From: a virus
IMG/VR virus record: IMGVR_UViG_3300017751_000333
Span: 1 to 20,204 of that record
Reading direction: 5' to 3' (one strand)
Length of the DNA stretch: 20,204 nt
Each line of letters starts with the position of its first letter. Positions within the stretch are counted from its first letter, which is position 1. This document shows, in pieces, positions 13,554 through 19,652 of this stretch. The notes beneath the pieces are model-generated. The model saw only the letters and a program-made list of their open reading frames with translations. It did not search any database and was not told the DNA's origin. The position numbers and the translations under genes are program-made.

Positions 13554-14575
13554 TTGATTCATTTTTAGAAAATATTGATCATTTACATGATTTGGTAGTG
13601 ATTAAAACTAATATACCAAAAGGTGTAAAAAAGGATGTTGTAATGCGTATTCGAACAATGAAGAAAAATCTTGTAGAATATGTAGAAAGTAATGCATTAA
13701 CTGATGTTGATGGTGTAAATGCTGATAAAGCAGATTTTTGGAGTTGGTTGAACAGTAGTAATAGTGCTGAAACAACTTTTATAAAAGAATACGATAGGAT
13801 ATTTAAATGGAAGAGAGGTTGGGTAAACACTTGGACGGGATATTCAAATGAAGGTAAGTCATCTTGGTTGTATTTTATTTTGTTAATAAAGCTATTACAA
13901 GATAAAAATGCGAAGGTTGCCATATTTAGTCCGGAAAATTATCCTAGAAATAGATTTGTAAAGGATTGGGTTAAAACTATGTTGGGTTATGATCCAAAAA
14001 ATAGCACAAAGGCAAAGTGTGAGAAGATGATAGAGATGTTTGAGGATAGGTTATTTTATGTTTATCCATCATCACATGATATTGATTCTATTGAAAATCA
14101 ATTTCAAAATCTTGTTAAACTTCATCAAGTAAATATTACTGTAATTGATCCTTACTTAAAAATTAGTAAACCTAGTGGAGTAAATGATTTACAGTATTTA
14201 ACATCATTTGTTAAAAGGCAAGAAGTTTTTGCCAAACAAAATAATGTAAGTCATCATGTAGTTTATCATCAACTAACACCACAAATGGATGAAAGTGGTA
14301 ATTATGTTCCGGTTGATATGTATAGGATAAAAGGTGGAGGTAGTATTACTGATGGTTCTGATACTGTTAGTTCTGTACAACGTCCTTATAGAAAAACGGA
14401 TGCTGAAGATAAATCAGTTGTAATAACAACACAGAAGGTAAAAGATTTTGATTTGTTTAGTGACGGGTATTTACGGATTGAATATCATTTGAGTAAAAAT
14501 AGATATTTTTTAAATGGAATTGATATCTTTGAACAAGCTATGAAGAATAGCGAGTTCAAGACTGAACTATTTTAA
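13550..14575 (+). CDS. DnaB-like replicative helicase (RecA-fold ATPase)
   Basis: 341 residues. A helical N-terminal part (1-85) is followed by a RecA-type ATPase core: Walker A 'TGYSNEGKSSW' (96-106, K103), 'VAIFSPENYPRNRF' (123-136), Walker B 'NITVIDPYLKI' (195-205, D200), and 'HHVVYHQLTPQ' (235-245), where H240-Q241 fit the sensor motif after the fourth strand. The tail has 'IKGGGSITDGSDTVSSVQRP' (260-279), which is like the arginine-finger region of DnaB and Twinkle-type helicases. No primase (TOPRIM) domain is present, and the N-terminal domain is shorter than that of bacterial DnaB. It presumably unwinds phage DNA at the fork. ATPase identity is clear; a non-replicative RecA-fold role cannot be excluded. 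Confidence 0.8.
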   Translation: MIDSFLENIDHLHDLVVIKTNIPKGVKKDVVMRIRTMKKNLVEYVESNALTDVDGVNADKADFWSWLNSSNSAETTFIKEYDRIFKWKRGWVNTWTGYSNEGKSSWLYFILLIKLLQDKNAKVAIFSPENYPRNRFVKDWVKTMLGYDPKNSTKAKCEKMIEMFEDRLFYVYPSSHDIDSIENQFQNLVKLHQVNITVIDPYLKISKPSGVNDLQYLTSFVKRQEVFAKQNNVSHHVVYHQLTPQMDESGNYVPVDMYRIKGGGSITDGSDTVSSVQRPYRKTDAEDKSVVITTQKVKDFDLFSDGYLRIEYHLSKNRYFLNGIDIFEQAMKNSEFKTELF

Positions 14576-14576
14576 T

Positions 14577-15056
14577 ATGAAAACGATAATAACGATACTA
14601 GCGTTGTTAAGTGCAGTAGCTGCACCGAACGCAACATTAGAGAATAATTACGATACATATTACTCTATAGAATACGATGATGCACCATCAATAGATTCCC
14701 TCCTCCAAAGTATTATAAAAGTTGAATCAAATGGCGATTCATTGGCGGTAGGTGATAAGCACATGAGTACACCAAGCATAGGTTTACTCCAAATTCGTAG
14801 AGTAATGGTAGATGAAATTAATAGGATTCTCAGAAAACGTAATGATACGATAAGATATTTTTATTCAGATAGGTGGAGTGCGTCTAAATCAATAGAAATG
14901 TATTACATATGGAAAGGTTATCACCATAATGAATCTAGTGATGAAGTAATAGCTAGAAATTGGAATGGTGGTACATATGGATATAAGAAAGTATCCACAG
15001 TTAAATATTGGGCAAAGGTTAAATCTAAAATGTATGGGAGTAAGAAAAGCGTTTGA
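14577..15056 (+). CDS. Exported lysozyme/lytic transglycosylase-like endolysin
   Basis: 159 residues. The first ~17 residues (MKTIITILALLSAVAA) are a signal peptide or signal-anchor. The mature part has 'LLQSIIKVESNGDSLAVGD' (42-60) with a likely catalytic E50, then 'SIGLLQIRRVMVDEINRI' (67-84), 'YYIWKGY' (109-115) and 'EVIARNWNGGTYGYKK' (123-138), ending in 'TVKYWAKVKSKM'. The E-S-x-G, G-L-L-Q-I and 'A-R-x-W-N-G-G' blocks are the signature of SLT-type peptidoglycan-cleaving enzymes. With a signal sequence it could reach the periplasm by the Sec system and degrade the wall at the end of infection. It lies one base after the helicase stop, not beside an obvious lysis cassette. Could alternatively serve as an entry enzyme. 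Confidence 0.78.
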   Translation: MKTIITILALLSAVAAPNATLENNYDTYYSIEYDDAPSIDSLLQSIIKVESNGDSLAVGDKHMSTPSIGLLQIRRVMVDEINRILRKRNDTIRYFYSDRWSASKSIEMYYIWKGYHHNESSDEVIARNWNGGTYGYKKVSTVKYWAKVKSKMYGSKKSV

Positions 15057-15069
15057 ATTAAACATTAAT

Positions 15070-15255
15070 ATGTTAGAAGAGATTTTAGATGTATTAAATG
15101 ATGAATACGAACAAATAGAATATGTTGACATATCAGATTATAACAACAAAGAAAAGATAATTGCAAGGTTAATTGAATGTATGTTAAGTTTTAATGAGGA
15201 TATACACAATGAGATGATAGAAGATGAAATATATAAAATATTAAGCGATGATTAA
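15070..15255 (+). CDS. Small acidic helical protein, unknown
   Basis: 61 residues from ATG 15070, chosen because it lies 13 bases after the lysozyme stop with a good A-rich leader (TTAAACATTAAT). The frame is open further back into the lysozyme gene, with an alternative start at 15034. The protein is very acidic and helical: 'MLEEILDVLNDEYEQIEYVD', 'KEKIIARLIECMLSFNEDIH', 'EMIEDEIYKILSDD'. The charge pattern is like that of DNA-mimic or small regulatory phage proteins, but there is no specific evidence for either. It overlaps the next gene by eight bases. Confidence 0.55.
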   Translation: MLEEILDVLNDEYEQIEYVDISDYNNKEKIIARLIECMLSFNEDIHNEMIEDEIYKILSDD

Positions 15256-15445
15256 AGGATATTATCCCCCAAGAGACATTGAAGGTTATCTAGTTGATAA
15301 CTTATTAGATGTACCAAAAGAATCTGAATTGATTGATTACAACGAGTTTTATAGGTTGTTTAAAAATAAAAAAACGCATTACATATATAAAATTAAAAAA
15401 CCTAAAAGTCCATTATCAAATTTAATGAGCAAAATTCTAGATTAA
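15248..15445 (+). CDS. Small protein of unknown function
   Basis: 65 residues: 'MIKGYYPPRDIEGYLVDNLL', 'VPKESELIDYNEFYRLFKNK', then a very basic 'THYIYKIKKPKSPLSNLMSK' end. An acidic first half and basic second half, no membrane segment. I recognise no family. Its start overlaps the previous stop and the next gene begins five bases after its stop, consistent with one operon. Confidence 0.55.
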   Translation: MIKGYYPPRDIEGYLVDNLLDVPKESELIDYNEFYRLFKNKKTHYIYKIKKPKSPLSNLMSKILD

Positions 15446-15450
15446 CACAT

Positions 15451-15903
15451 ATGAGAAATTGGACATTACCCACCTACAAACCAAAGGTTACAGAGGTTGA
15501 ATTTAATGTTAAGAACATACCTAGACAAATTACTCAAGGTATTATTATTAAAGCAGACAACGAGGATTACAATAAAAAAAGCATAGCACATGCTTACATT
15601 CATTTAAATGGTGAAATAAAACTATGTTTAGATGACAAAATGATATCGGAAAATGATAATTACTTAGTAATTAAAGTTCTTGTAATAAATAGACGTGATA
15701 ACAAAACGGAAGGATTAAAACAAATAATTTCCGGAAGTGATTATCTTAAAGCACCTCAATTAGATGCAATAGCATGGTTATGTAGAAAATGGTGTGTTGA
15801 ATATTATACTGATAATATAATCAACGAGGCCGGTATAATGTTTCCTATGGATTTGTTAACAAAATATGTTCGTAACGAAGGTTTTACTAAGTATCAAGAA
15901 TAA
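15451..15903 (+). CDS. Hypothetical protein in the replication module
   Basis: 150 residues of mixed alpha/beta character. The first half looks beta-rich ('VTEVEFNVKNIPRQI', 'GIIIKADNEDYNKKSIAHAY', 'YLVIKVLVINRRDNKT'); the second half is helical ('LDAIAWLCRKWCVEYYTDNI', 'GIMFPMDLLTKYVRNEGF'). No motif I can tie to a family. Two cysteines and several tryptophans in the helical half may form a hydrophobic core. No signal peptide or transmembrane segment. It stands between small unknown genes and a membrane peptide. Confidence 0.6.
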   Translation: MRNWTLPTYKPKVTEVEFNVKNIPRQITQGIIIKADNEDYNKKSIAHAYIHLNGEIKLCLDDKMISENDNYLVIKVLVINRRDNKTEGLKQIISGSDYLKAPQLDAIAWLCRKWCVEYYTDNIINEAGIMFPMDLLTKYVRNEGFTKYQE

Positions 15904-15906
15904 ATA

Positions 15907-16029
15907 ATGAAATTAGGCAAAGCACAGAAACATAACATGATTATTGCTTTAATGGCATTATTCTCTTTCTGTATTGTTGTTTTTTCAATTTTAACAATAG
16001 TTTATTATGCGGTTTTTAGTTATAATTAA
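15907..16029 (+). CDS. 40-residue single-span membrane peptide, candidate holin-like
   Basis: ATG 15907 follows the previous stop by three bases and the frame runs 40 codons to TAA at 16027-16029, overlapping the glycosyltransferase start by 23 bases. The product is a basic head 'MKLGKAQKHN' followed by one long hydrophobic span, 'MIIALMALFSFCIVVFSILT' continuing 'IVYYAVFSYN'. The charge rule predicts an N-in, C-out topology. Short single-span phage peptides with this shape include pinholins and other lysis or host-membrane effectors, and an exported lysozyme lies about 850 bases upstream, but sequence alone cannot show that it is a holin. Confidence 0.6.
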   Translation: MKLGKAQKHNMIIALMALFSFCIVVFSILTIVYYAVFSYN

Positions 16030-17059
16030 ATCAAAGCAAAGTGGGGTTTCTTATCATAGGCTAATTAAGCCTTTTGAGAAACTAAAAGAAAAGGGTTGTT
16101 CTGTTGACATTGTTAAAACTTATCACGAGCAAGAAATAAATAAATCTGATTACGATTATTTAGTTTTCAATAGAGGACTAGGATATAACTATGAAGATTT
16201 GGCTATAATTGATGAGTTTAAGAATGAAGGGGTTAAGATTATCATGGACATAGATGATTATTGGGAACTTCCGGAACATCATCCAATTAAGTGGAGGGAG
16301 GATATTGATTACGATATGTGGAGGGGAAGTATAGTAGCTAATTTAGCTTTGGCTGATTACATATGGACGTCAACGGAATGGCTCAAATCTAAAATAGAAA
16401 AACTTGTACCTAATAAGCCAATTGCAATAGCTAGGAATGCAGTAGATTATTATGATGAAGATCAATGGAGTAAGGCACAGAGTAAATCTAAACACAATGA
16501 TAAAGTTGTTGTTGGGTATGCCGGTAGCACAACACATTACAAGGATTTAGATATACTTAAATCACCTATAAGAAGAATAAACTCTAATAAGATTTTAAAA
16601 AATAAAACAGTATTTGGTTTGTTTGGTGTTGATCATATGTCAAATTACGGAATAAAAGTTTGGCAAGAGCAAATAAATATATTTACAACCAATGGTAGAA
16701 ACACTAACTATCAATTAGAATCCGGTAGATCAGTTTATCAATATGCATCTTTTTATGATGAGATGGACATATCAATAGCATCTGTATTGGATAATGATTT
16801 TAACAAATGCAAAAGTGAACTAAAGATTATAGAAGCCGGAGCAAAATATAAACCATTCATTGGTACAGATATAATCACATACAGTAGAACTAACGCTAAC
16901 ATAGATTTGTGTACTACAGAGGATGATTGGGTAGAATCAATAAAGGAATTGGTTTTAGATAAAACATTAAGAACAGAACTAGGGAAAGAGTTAGGTGAAT
17001 ACGTTCGGGATGAATATATAATTGATAAAGAAAACGAAATTAGATTAAGTATTTTATGA
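16007..17059 (+). CDS. GT-B (GT4-like) glycosyltransferase
   Basis: 350 residues with the two-domain plan of GT-B transferases. N-terminal: 'FLVIIKSKQSGVSYHRLIKP' (3-22), 'VFNRGLGY' (53-60), 'KIIMDIDDYWELPEHHPI' (77-94), and 'IAIARNAVDYYD' (139-150). The second Rossmann domain starts 'VVVGYAGSTTHYKDLDIL' (167-184), the strand-glycine-loop-helix that binds the sugar nucleotide. Near the end, 'KCKSELKIIEAGAKYKPFIG' is the C-terminal donor-site motif, with a conserved glutamate before a helix. The donor and acceptor are unknown. In phages such enzymes modify DNA bases, virion proteins or host surface sugars. It starts within the membrane-peptide gene and its stop is an ATGA overlap with the next gene. 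Confidence 0.82.
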   Translation: MRFLVIIKSKQSGVSYHRLIKPFEKLKEKGCSVDIVKTYHEQEINKSDYDYLVFNRGLGYNYEDLAIIDEFKNEGVKIIMDIDDYWELPEHHPIKWREDIDYDMWRGSIVANLALADYIWTSTEWLKSKIEKLVPNKPIAIARNAVDYYDEDQWSKAQSKSKHNDKVVVGYAGSTTHYKDLDILKSPIRRINSNKILKNKTVFGLFGVDHMSNYGIKVWQEQINIFTTNGRNTNYQLESGRSVYQYASFYDEMDISIASVLDNDFNKCKSELKIIEAGAKYKPFIGTDIITYSRTNANIDLCTTEDDWVESIKELVLDKTLRTELGKELGEYVRDEYIIDKENEIRLSIL

Positions 17060-17424
17060 ACCTAGGAGAATACTCTGAATCATTATTTACTACAATATGC
17101 ATAGGAAAGGGATACACCGTTTCTAAGCCATTTTATTACGAGACAAGGTATGATTTAGTCGTTGATGTAAATAATGTCTTACAGAGGGTTCAAGTAAAGT
17201 CTACGGATCATGTGCGTCCGAAAGACAATCAATGTCAAGTTAGAGTAAATTATAATAAAGAGGAGGTAGATTGGTTTGCTATTTATATAAATAAAACCAA
17301 TGATTGGTATGTATTACCAATAGATGTTGTTGAAGATATTAAGCAATTCTCAATAAAATTAGGTTATAAGTCAAAGTACGATATTTTTAAAAATAATTTT
17401 GGATTTGTCAGACATGGTTTTTAG
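17056..17424 (+). CDS. PD-(D/E)XK endonuclease-like protein
   Basis: 122 residues. 'GEYSESLFTTICIGKGYTVS' (4-23) with E8, then 'YDLVVDV' (32-38, D33 with D37) and 'RVQVKST' (44-50, Q46-V-K48). A helix glutamate, an aspartate and a Q-x-K two strands later make the PD-(D/E)XK core, in the small form found in intron-encoded and archaeal-type endonucleases (PDDEXK_5-like). 'VDWFAIYINKTNDWYVLPID' follows, also usual there. Possible jobs are homing, repair or junction resolution; no group I intron is visible around it. Coupled to the glycosyltransferase by ATGA. Confidence 0.72.
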   Translation: MNLGEYSESLFTTICIGKGYTVSKPFYYETRYDLVVDVNNVLQRVQVKSTDHVRPKDNQCQVRVNYNKEEVDWFAIYINKTNDWYVLPIDVVEDIKQFSIKLGYKSKYDIFKNNFGFVRHGF

Positions 17425-17429
17425 ATTTG
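17398..17429 (+). promoter_or_regulatory. Putative sigma-A promoter at the end of the nuclease gene
   Basis: TTTG (17398-17401), a 20-base spacer and TAGATTTG (17422-17429), an exact match to TAnnTTTG. The -7 box begins on the stop codon of the nuclease gene. Transcription would start near 17436, about 23 bases before the 21-codon frame. In such AT-rich DNA a chance match is possible, but both boxes with ideal spacing in the one short gap of this operon are suggestive. Confidence 0.45.
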
Positions 17430-17445
17430 ATTAAATATCAAATTT
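17423..17445 (+). terminator. Weak hairpin after nuclease gene
   Basis: ATTTGAT (17425-17431) pairs perfectly with ATCAAAT (17437-17443) over a five-base loop and the stem can be extended by one U-G and one A-U pair. Only a short T run follows, so it would be a weak terminator at best. It overlaps the promoter-like sequence and could instead act on the new transcript or as an operator. Confidence 0.3.
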
Positions 17446-17458
17446 TAATAGCAAATAC

Positions 17459-17524
17459 ATGGATGATACATATAATTTAAAAGAACTGTTTGAGGGTTTA
17501 AATCCTAAACCTAAAACAAAATGA
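17459..17524 (+). CDS. Putative 21-residue peptide
   Basis: ATG 17459 opens a 21-codon frame that ends in an ATGA overlap with the zinc-finger gene. The product, 'MDDTYNLKELFEGLNPKPKT' plus K, is acidic then basic, with an amphipathic 'LKELFEGL' helix. The leader (AATAGCAAATAC) is A-rich. Coupling to the next start supports translation, as a peptide in its own right or as a leader that brings ribosomes to the next gene. No family can be assigned at this length. Confidence 0.45.
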   Translation: MDDTYNLKELFEGLNPKPKTK

Positions 17525-17799
17525 TTTGTTTGAATTGTAAAAAAGAATTTACTTCTAAAGTAAAGAAAAAGTTTTGTTCAGTTGAATGTAGAACAATACA
17601 AGCATACAAGAGAAAACAAATAAGAAGAACTAAACCAAATTCCCTTGACGTGGATAAAATAATATTAAGTCATGATCCTAGTTTAGTTGTTGAAGATAAT
17701 GATTGGGTATTTTCTGAATCATTAACTGATTGGTGTAGATCAAGTAAAAGTATTACTAGAAAAAAAGATAGAGATAGATATAGAAATAGAAAAAAATGA
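17521..17799 (+). CDS. Small zinc-finger protein, basic tail
   Basis: 92 residues. The N-terminus 'MICLNCKKEFTSKVKKKFCS' continues VEC, giving C3-x2-C6 and C19-x3-C23, a compact zinc-binding finger found in many phage and plasmid proteins of unknown job. The middle is acidic ('DVDKIILSHDPSLVVEDNDW'), and the C-terminus is strongly basic ('ITRKKDRDRYRNRKK'), suitable for nucleic-acid contact. It could be a transcription factor or a nuclease accessory; nothing visible decides this. Its stop overlaps the next start as ATGA. Confidence 0.65.
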   Translation: MICLNCKKEFTSKVKKKFCSVECRTIQAYKRKQIRRTKPNSLDVDKIILSHDPSLVVEDNDWVFSESLTDWCRSSKSITRKKDRDRYRNRKK

Positions 17800-18026
17800 A
17801 AAATAAAAAACACAAACAAAACATGTACGAAATGTTATTGAGTCATGTACAAGCTAAAAAAACTAAGGCTTTATTAACGTTAGATTTACTATGTGATAAT
17901 CCCGCCGGTATTGGCGATCATTCAACAGATGATTTTTACAATAACGCTATAGATGCTATAGAGAAGTTAACTGATGCTCATGATCAATTAATGACTATAA
18001 AAATTTACTTTGATGTCGATAGTTAA
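17796..18026 (+). CDS. Small helical protein with 'GDHSTDDFY' motif
   Basis: 76 residues, mostly helical. The central 'LLTLDLLCDNPAGIGDHSTD' segment continues DFYNNAIDAIEKL. I have seen this 'N/H-PAGIGDHST-DFY' block as a recurrent feature in small phage proteins of marine and aquatic viruses, so it is likely conserved, but no function is known to me. The histidine and acidic residues could be a metal site. It overlaps its upstream neighbour (ATGA) and its downstream neighbour by 14 bases. Confidence 0.65.
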   Translation: MKNKKHKQNMYEMLLSHVQAKKTKALLTLDLLCDNPAGIGDHSTDDFYNNAIDAIEKLTDAHDQLMTIKIYFDVDS

Positions 18027-18246
18027 AGATTATTTTGTTTTAAGTGAAAGTAGATATGGTAAAAACCTCATTATGTTTTGTAAAACTATTGATGGAGTTT
18101 ACGCATATAACCATGATAAGGTTTATGATAACCACATAAAACACTTAGAAACATTAGATTGTTGGGGCAAATACAAAAGATATACAAAAACTTTTGGGAT
18201 TCCTCATCCTTTCTGCTTAGATTGTACATTAATAAGTAAAACATAA
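18013..18246 (+). CDS. Small Cys/Tyr-rich protein, unknown
   Basis: 77 residues from ATG 18013; a TTG one codon earlier is possible but less likely. 'MSIVKDYFVLSESRYGKNLI', 'FCKTIDGVYAYNHDKVYDNH', 'LDCWGKYKRYTKTFG', 'PHPFCLDCTLISKT'. It is aromatic-rich and ends with C-x2-C, and a further C-W lies at about residue 51, so it could bind a metal, although the motif is incomplete. No family recognised. It begins before the previous gene stops. Confidence 0.55.
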   Translation: MSIVKDYFVLSESRYGKNLIMFCKTIDGVYAYNHDKVYDNHIKHLETLDCWGKYKRYTKTFGIPHPFCLDCTLISKT

Positions 18247-18257
18247 ACACAAATATT

Positions 18258-18539
18258 ATGAAAAAGCACATTAAGGGGTATACGGTGGTTAGTTATGTAG
18301 TTGGAATATTTTTTGTCCTAATTTCAAACGCATGTTCCTATAGCGGTTATGCTACAACTTCTGTTAGTAAAAATCCGAATATAATTGATGCACAATCTCA
18401 TTTAGATAATTATACTGTTATTAGAGTAAAAAGGCATGATCCAATTAAATTAAATTACAACAATATTTCTCCTTACAATAACAGATTTAATAACAATAAC
18501 TGTAGCAGAAATATTAACTGCAAATGTGACAAACATTAG
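18258..18539 (+). CDS. Secreted or lipoprotein-like small protein
   Basis: 93 residues. Basic start 'MKKHIKGY', hydrophobic span 'TVVSYVVGIFFVLISNA' and C26, after which the chain becomes polar: 'SYSGYATTSVSKNP'. This is a signal peptide with a cysteine where lipid attachment would occur, although S-N-A-C is not a classic lipobox (leucine is missing at -3). The rest is N/R-rich, with three more cysteines near the C-terminus ('NNNNCSRNINCKCDKH'), which may form disulphides or bind metal. Possible jobs are an outer-membrane spanin subunit, superinfection exclusion, or another envelope function. It is the last gene before the long gap. Confidence 0.6.
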   Translation: MKKHIKGYTVVSYVVGIFFVLISNACSYSGYATTSVSKNPNIIDAQSHLDNYTVIRVKRHDPIKLNYNNISPYNNRFNNNNCSRNINCKCDKH

Positions 18540-18578
18540 GAGCAAAAAACTTTTCTTTTTTTTTGATTTGAATGATTG

Positions 18579-18613
18579 AAATATTCTAGGAGAAATTCTA
18601 GGATATTTTTTTT
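18579..18613 (+). terminator. Intrinsic terminator of the replication/accessory operon
   Basis: AATATTCTAG (18580-18589) pairs with CTAGGATATT (18598-18607): ten pairs, one of them U-G, around an eight-base loop, and one more outer A-U pair is available. A run of eight T residues overlaps the base of the stem, and more T-rich DNA follows. It lies 40 bases after the last gene of the operon. The two arms also contain a direct repeat ATTCTAGGA, 12 bases apart. Confidence 0.75.
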
Positions 18614-18657
18614 ATTTTTTTTTTATTTTTTTTCTAAAAATATTTTTTTTAAAAAAA
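18604..18657. repeat. Pure T/A homopolymer tract
   Basis: Except for one C near 18634 the stretch is only T then A: runs of T broken by single A bases, then TTTTTTTT followed by AAAAAAA. Such DNA melts easily or bends. It could be the tail of the terminator, an unwinding element, or both. Confidence 0.6.
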
Positions 18658-18681
18658 GCTATCTATAGCAAAAAAAACTTT

Positions 18682-18729
18682 GGGGCAAATTCTCGGAGCA
18701 AATTTTCGGAGCAAACGGGGCAAATTTTC
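18682..18729 (+). repeat. Four iteron-like repeats (GGRGCAAATTYTC)
   Basis: Units begin at 18682 (GGGGCAAATTCTC), 18695 (GGAGCAAATTTTC), 18708 (GGAGCAAAC, shortened) and 18717 (GGGGCAAATTTTC). The spacing is 13, 13 and 9 bases. The G-rich core in an otherwise A/T-rich gap is notable. Tandem direct repeats next to an A/T-only tract are the usual architecture of iteron replication origins and of multi-site regulator binding regions; the sequence cannot tell which. Confidence 0.65.
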
Positions 18730-18903
18730 TGACACAGAGTTGGAAATAATAGTTATTAACATTTTGTGATTTTACCCTTTGTGGAAAACTAATAATGACA
18801 TTTTATAAAAAATTGTTTTGAATTTTGCGTTTTATTGATTATTCGCGCGGTTCAATATCTTAGAACAGTTTAAACCGGCATTATAAAATAAAGTAACAAT
18901 TAT

Positions 18904-18934
18904 TTTGTTTTTTGAATGTGTTTAAATATACTTG
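18904..18934 (+). promoter_or_regulatory. Putative sigma-A promoter for the 19002 gene
   Basis: TTTG (18904-18907), a 19-base spacer and TATACTTG (18927-18934; seven of eight matches to TAnnTTTG). Transcription would begin near 18940, giving a leader of about 60 bases. A 12-base palindrome sits immediately after the expected start, where a bound repressor would block transcription. Confidence 0.55.
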
Positions 18935-18946
18935 CTATCGAATAAC

Positions 18947-18958
18947 GGCAATATTGCC
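18947..18958. promoter_or_regulatory. Palindrome GGCAATATTGCC, operator candidate
   Basis: A perfect 12-base palindrome about 7-18 bases after the expected transcription start. The half-site GGCAAT is the same as in the larger palindrome at 19653, which lies before the DUF932 gene. As DNA it may be a repressor operator; as RNA it would form a four-pair hairpin at the transcript's 5' end. Confidence 0.5.
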
Positions 18959-19001
18959 TTAATTACTAACACAATTAGCAAATACTAAAATTACTAGCAC
19001 T

Positions 19002-19382
19002 ATGAAAAATACAACTGGAACACCTACAAAAACACAATTATTTAATCAGTTAAAAGATAGAAATCTAAGATTTTCATTTATTAAAATGGGTATTATTAAT
19101 AGTATTAAAGTTGCATATTATGCAGAAACCCTAAACGATTTTAAATGTAATTTAATCCATGAAATGGACAGATTAAAGCATATAAAAGAATTGGATAACA
19201 AGGGATGTTATGAAATATCAGAACACAATTGCAATAAACGTTATGTTTATTATTTGGGTGAAAAACAATATTATAGATCATCCAAAGTAATACATCAAAT
19301 TAAAAGCCTTTATTTAATGGCTAATTACATGGGTTATAATATATTACCCCGTATTGGCGGACATGACTTAATCGCTAAATAA
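19002..19382 (+). CDS. First gene after the control region, unknown
   Basis: 126 residues, basic, mixed helix and strand. 'TPTKTQLFNQLKDRNLRFSF' opens the protein, then 'NSIKVAYYAETLNDFKCNLI', 'KGCYEISEHNCNKRYVYYLG', and a helix 'HQIKSLYLMANYMGYNILPR'. No signal peptide, membrane span, or helix-turn-helix that I can identify with confidence. As the first gene behind a promoter-palindrome pair it may be an early regulator or replication factor, but this is position only. Confidence 0.6.
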   Translation: MKNTTGTPTKTQLFNQLKDRNLRFSFIKMGIINSIKVAYYAETLNDFKCNLIHEMDRLKHIKELDNKGCYEISEHNCNKRYVYYLGEKQYYRSSKVIHQIKSLYLMANYMGYNILPRIGGHDLIAK

Positions 19383-19407
19383 ATAGATTAACCTAAAAAA
19401 TAATATT

Positions 19408-19614
19408 ATGAAAATTTCAAAAAAAAATCAAGAAATATTAAACCATTTAAATGGTATCGAAATAAATTCTATTAAATATGAAGGCATTGTAGGTATACGC
19501 AAAGACTACAATAACATCCATTATGTGATTCAATACGGTAAAATTATTGATTGGTTAACTACTAACAATAAGATTAATAATCTTTGGGACGAATATATAT
19601 TTGATGAATTATAA
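19408..19614 (+). CDS. Small protein of unknown function
   Basis: 68 residues: a basic helix 'MKISKKNQEILNHLNGIEIN', then 'SIKYEGIVGIRKDYNNIHYV' and 'IQYGKIIDWLTTNNKINNLW', ending acidic 'DEYIFDEL'. It is probably a small alpha/beta domain. Separated by 25 bases from the previous stop, so likely co-transcribed. The sequence after both its stop and the preceding one contains similar AATAG(AG)ATTAAC stretches. No family recognised. Confidence 0.55.
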   Translation: MKISKKNQEILNHLNGIEINSIKYEGIVGIRKDYNNIHYVIQYGKIIDWLTTNNKINNLWDEYIFDEL

Positions 19615-19652
19615 TAAATAGAGATTAACTGAGGATGGGTTCAATACTCGAA

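Larger units (their letters stand above)
18540..19001. other. Long intergenic control region (462 bases)
   Basis: The only long gap in the window; no gene-length frame on either strand. Reading left to right it holds an intrinsic terminator (18579-18613), an almost pure A/T tract (18604-18657), a short inverted repeat GCTAT-CT-ATAGC (18658-18669) between A runs, four GGRGCAAAY-type repeats (18682-18729), about 170 bases with no clear element apart from CGCGCGG near 18845, then a promoter (18904-18934), a 12-base palindrome (18947-18958) and a leader in which ATTACTARCAC occurs twice (18962, 18990). It separates two transcription units and is the best candidate for a regulatory centre or origin. 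Confidence 0.7.

Noticed and set aside
18658-18669. GCTAT-CT-ATAGC as an independent terminator hairpin
   Set aside because: Five pairs with a two-base loop is not stable, and no T run follows. It is reported only as part of the control region.
19596-19603. TATATTTG near the end of the 19408 gene, possible promoter for DUF932
   Set aside because: No TTG/TTTG element at 17-23 bases upstream, and it lies within coding sequence. Kept only as a weak possibility.
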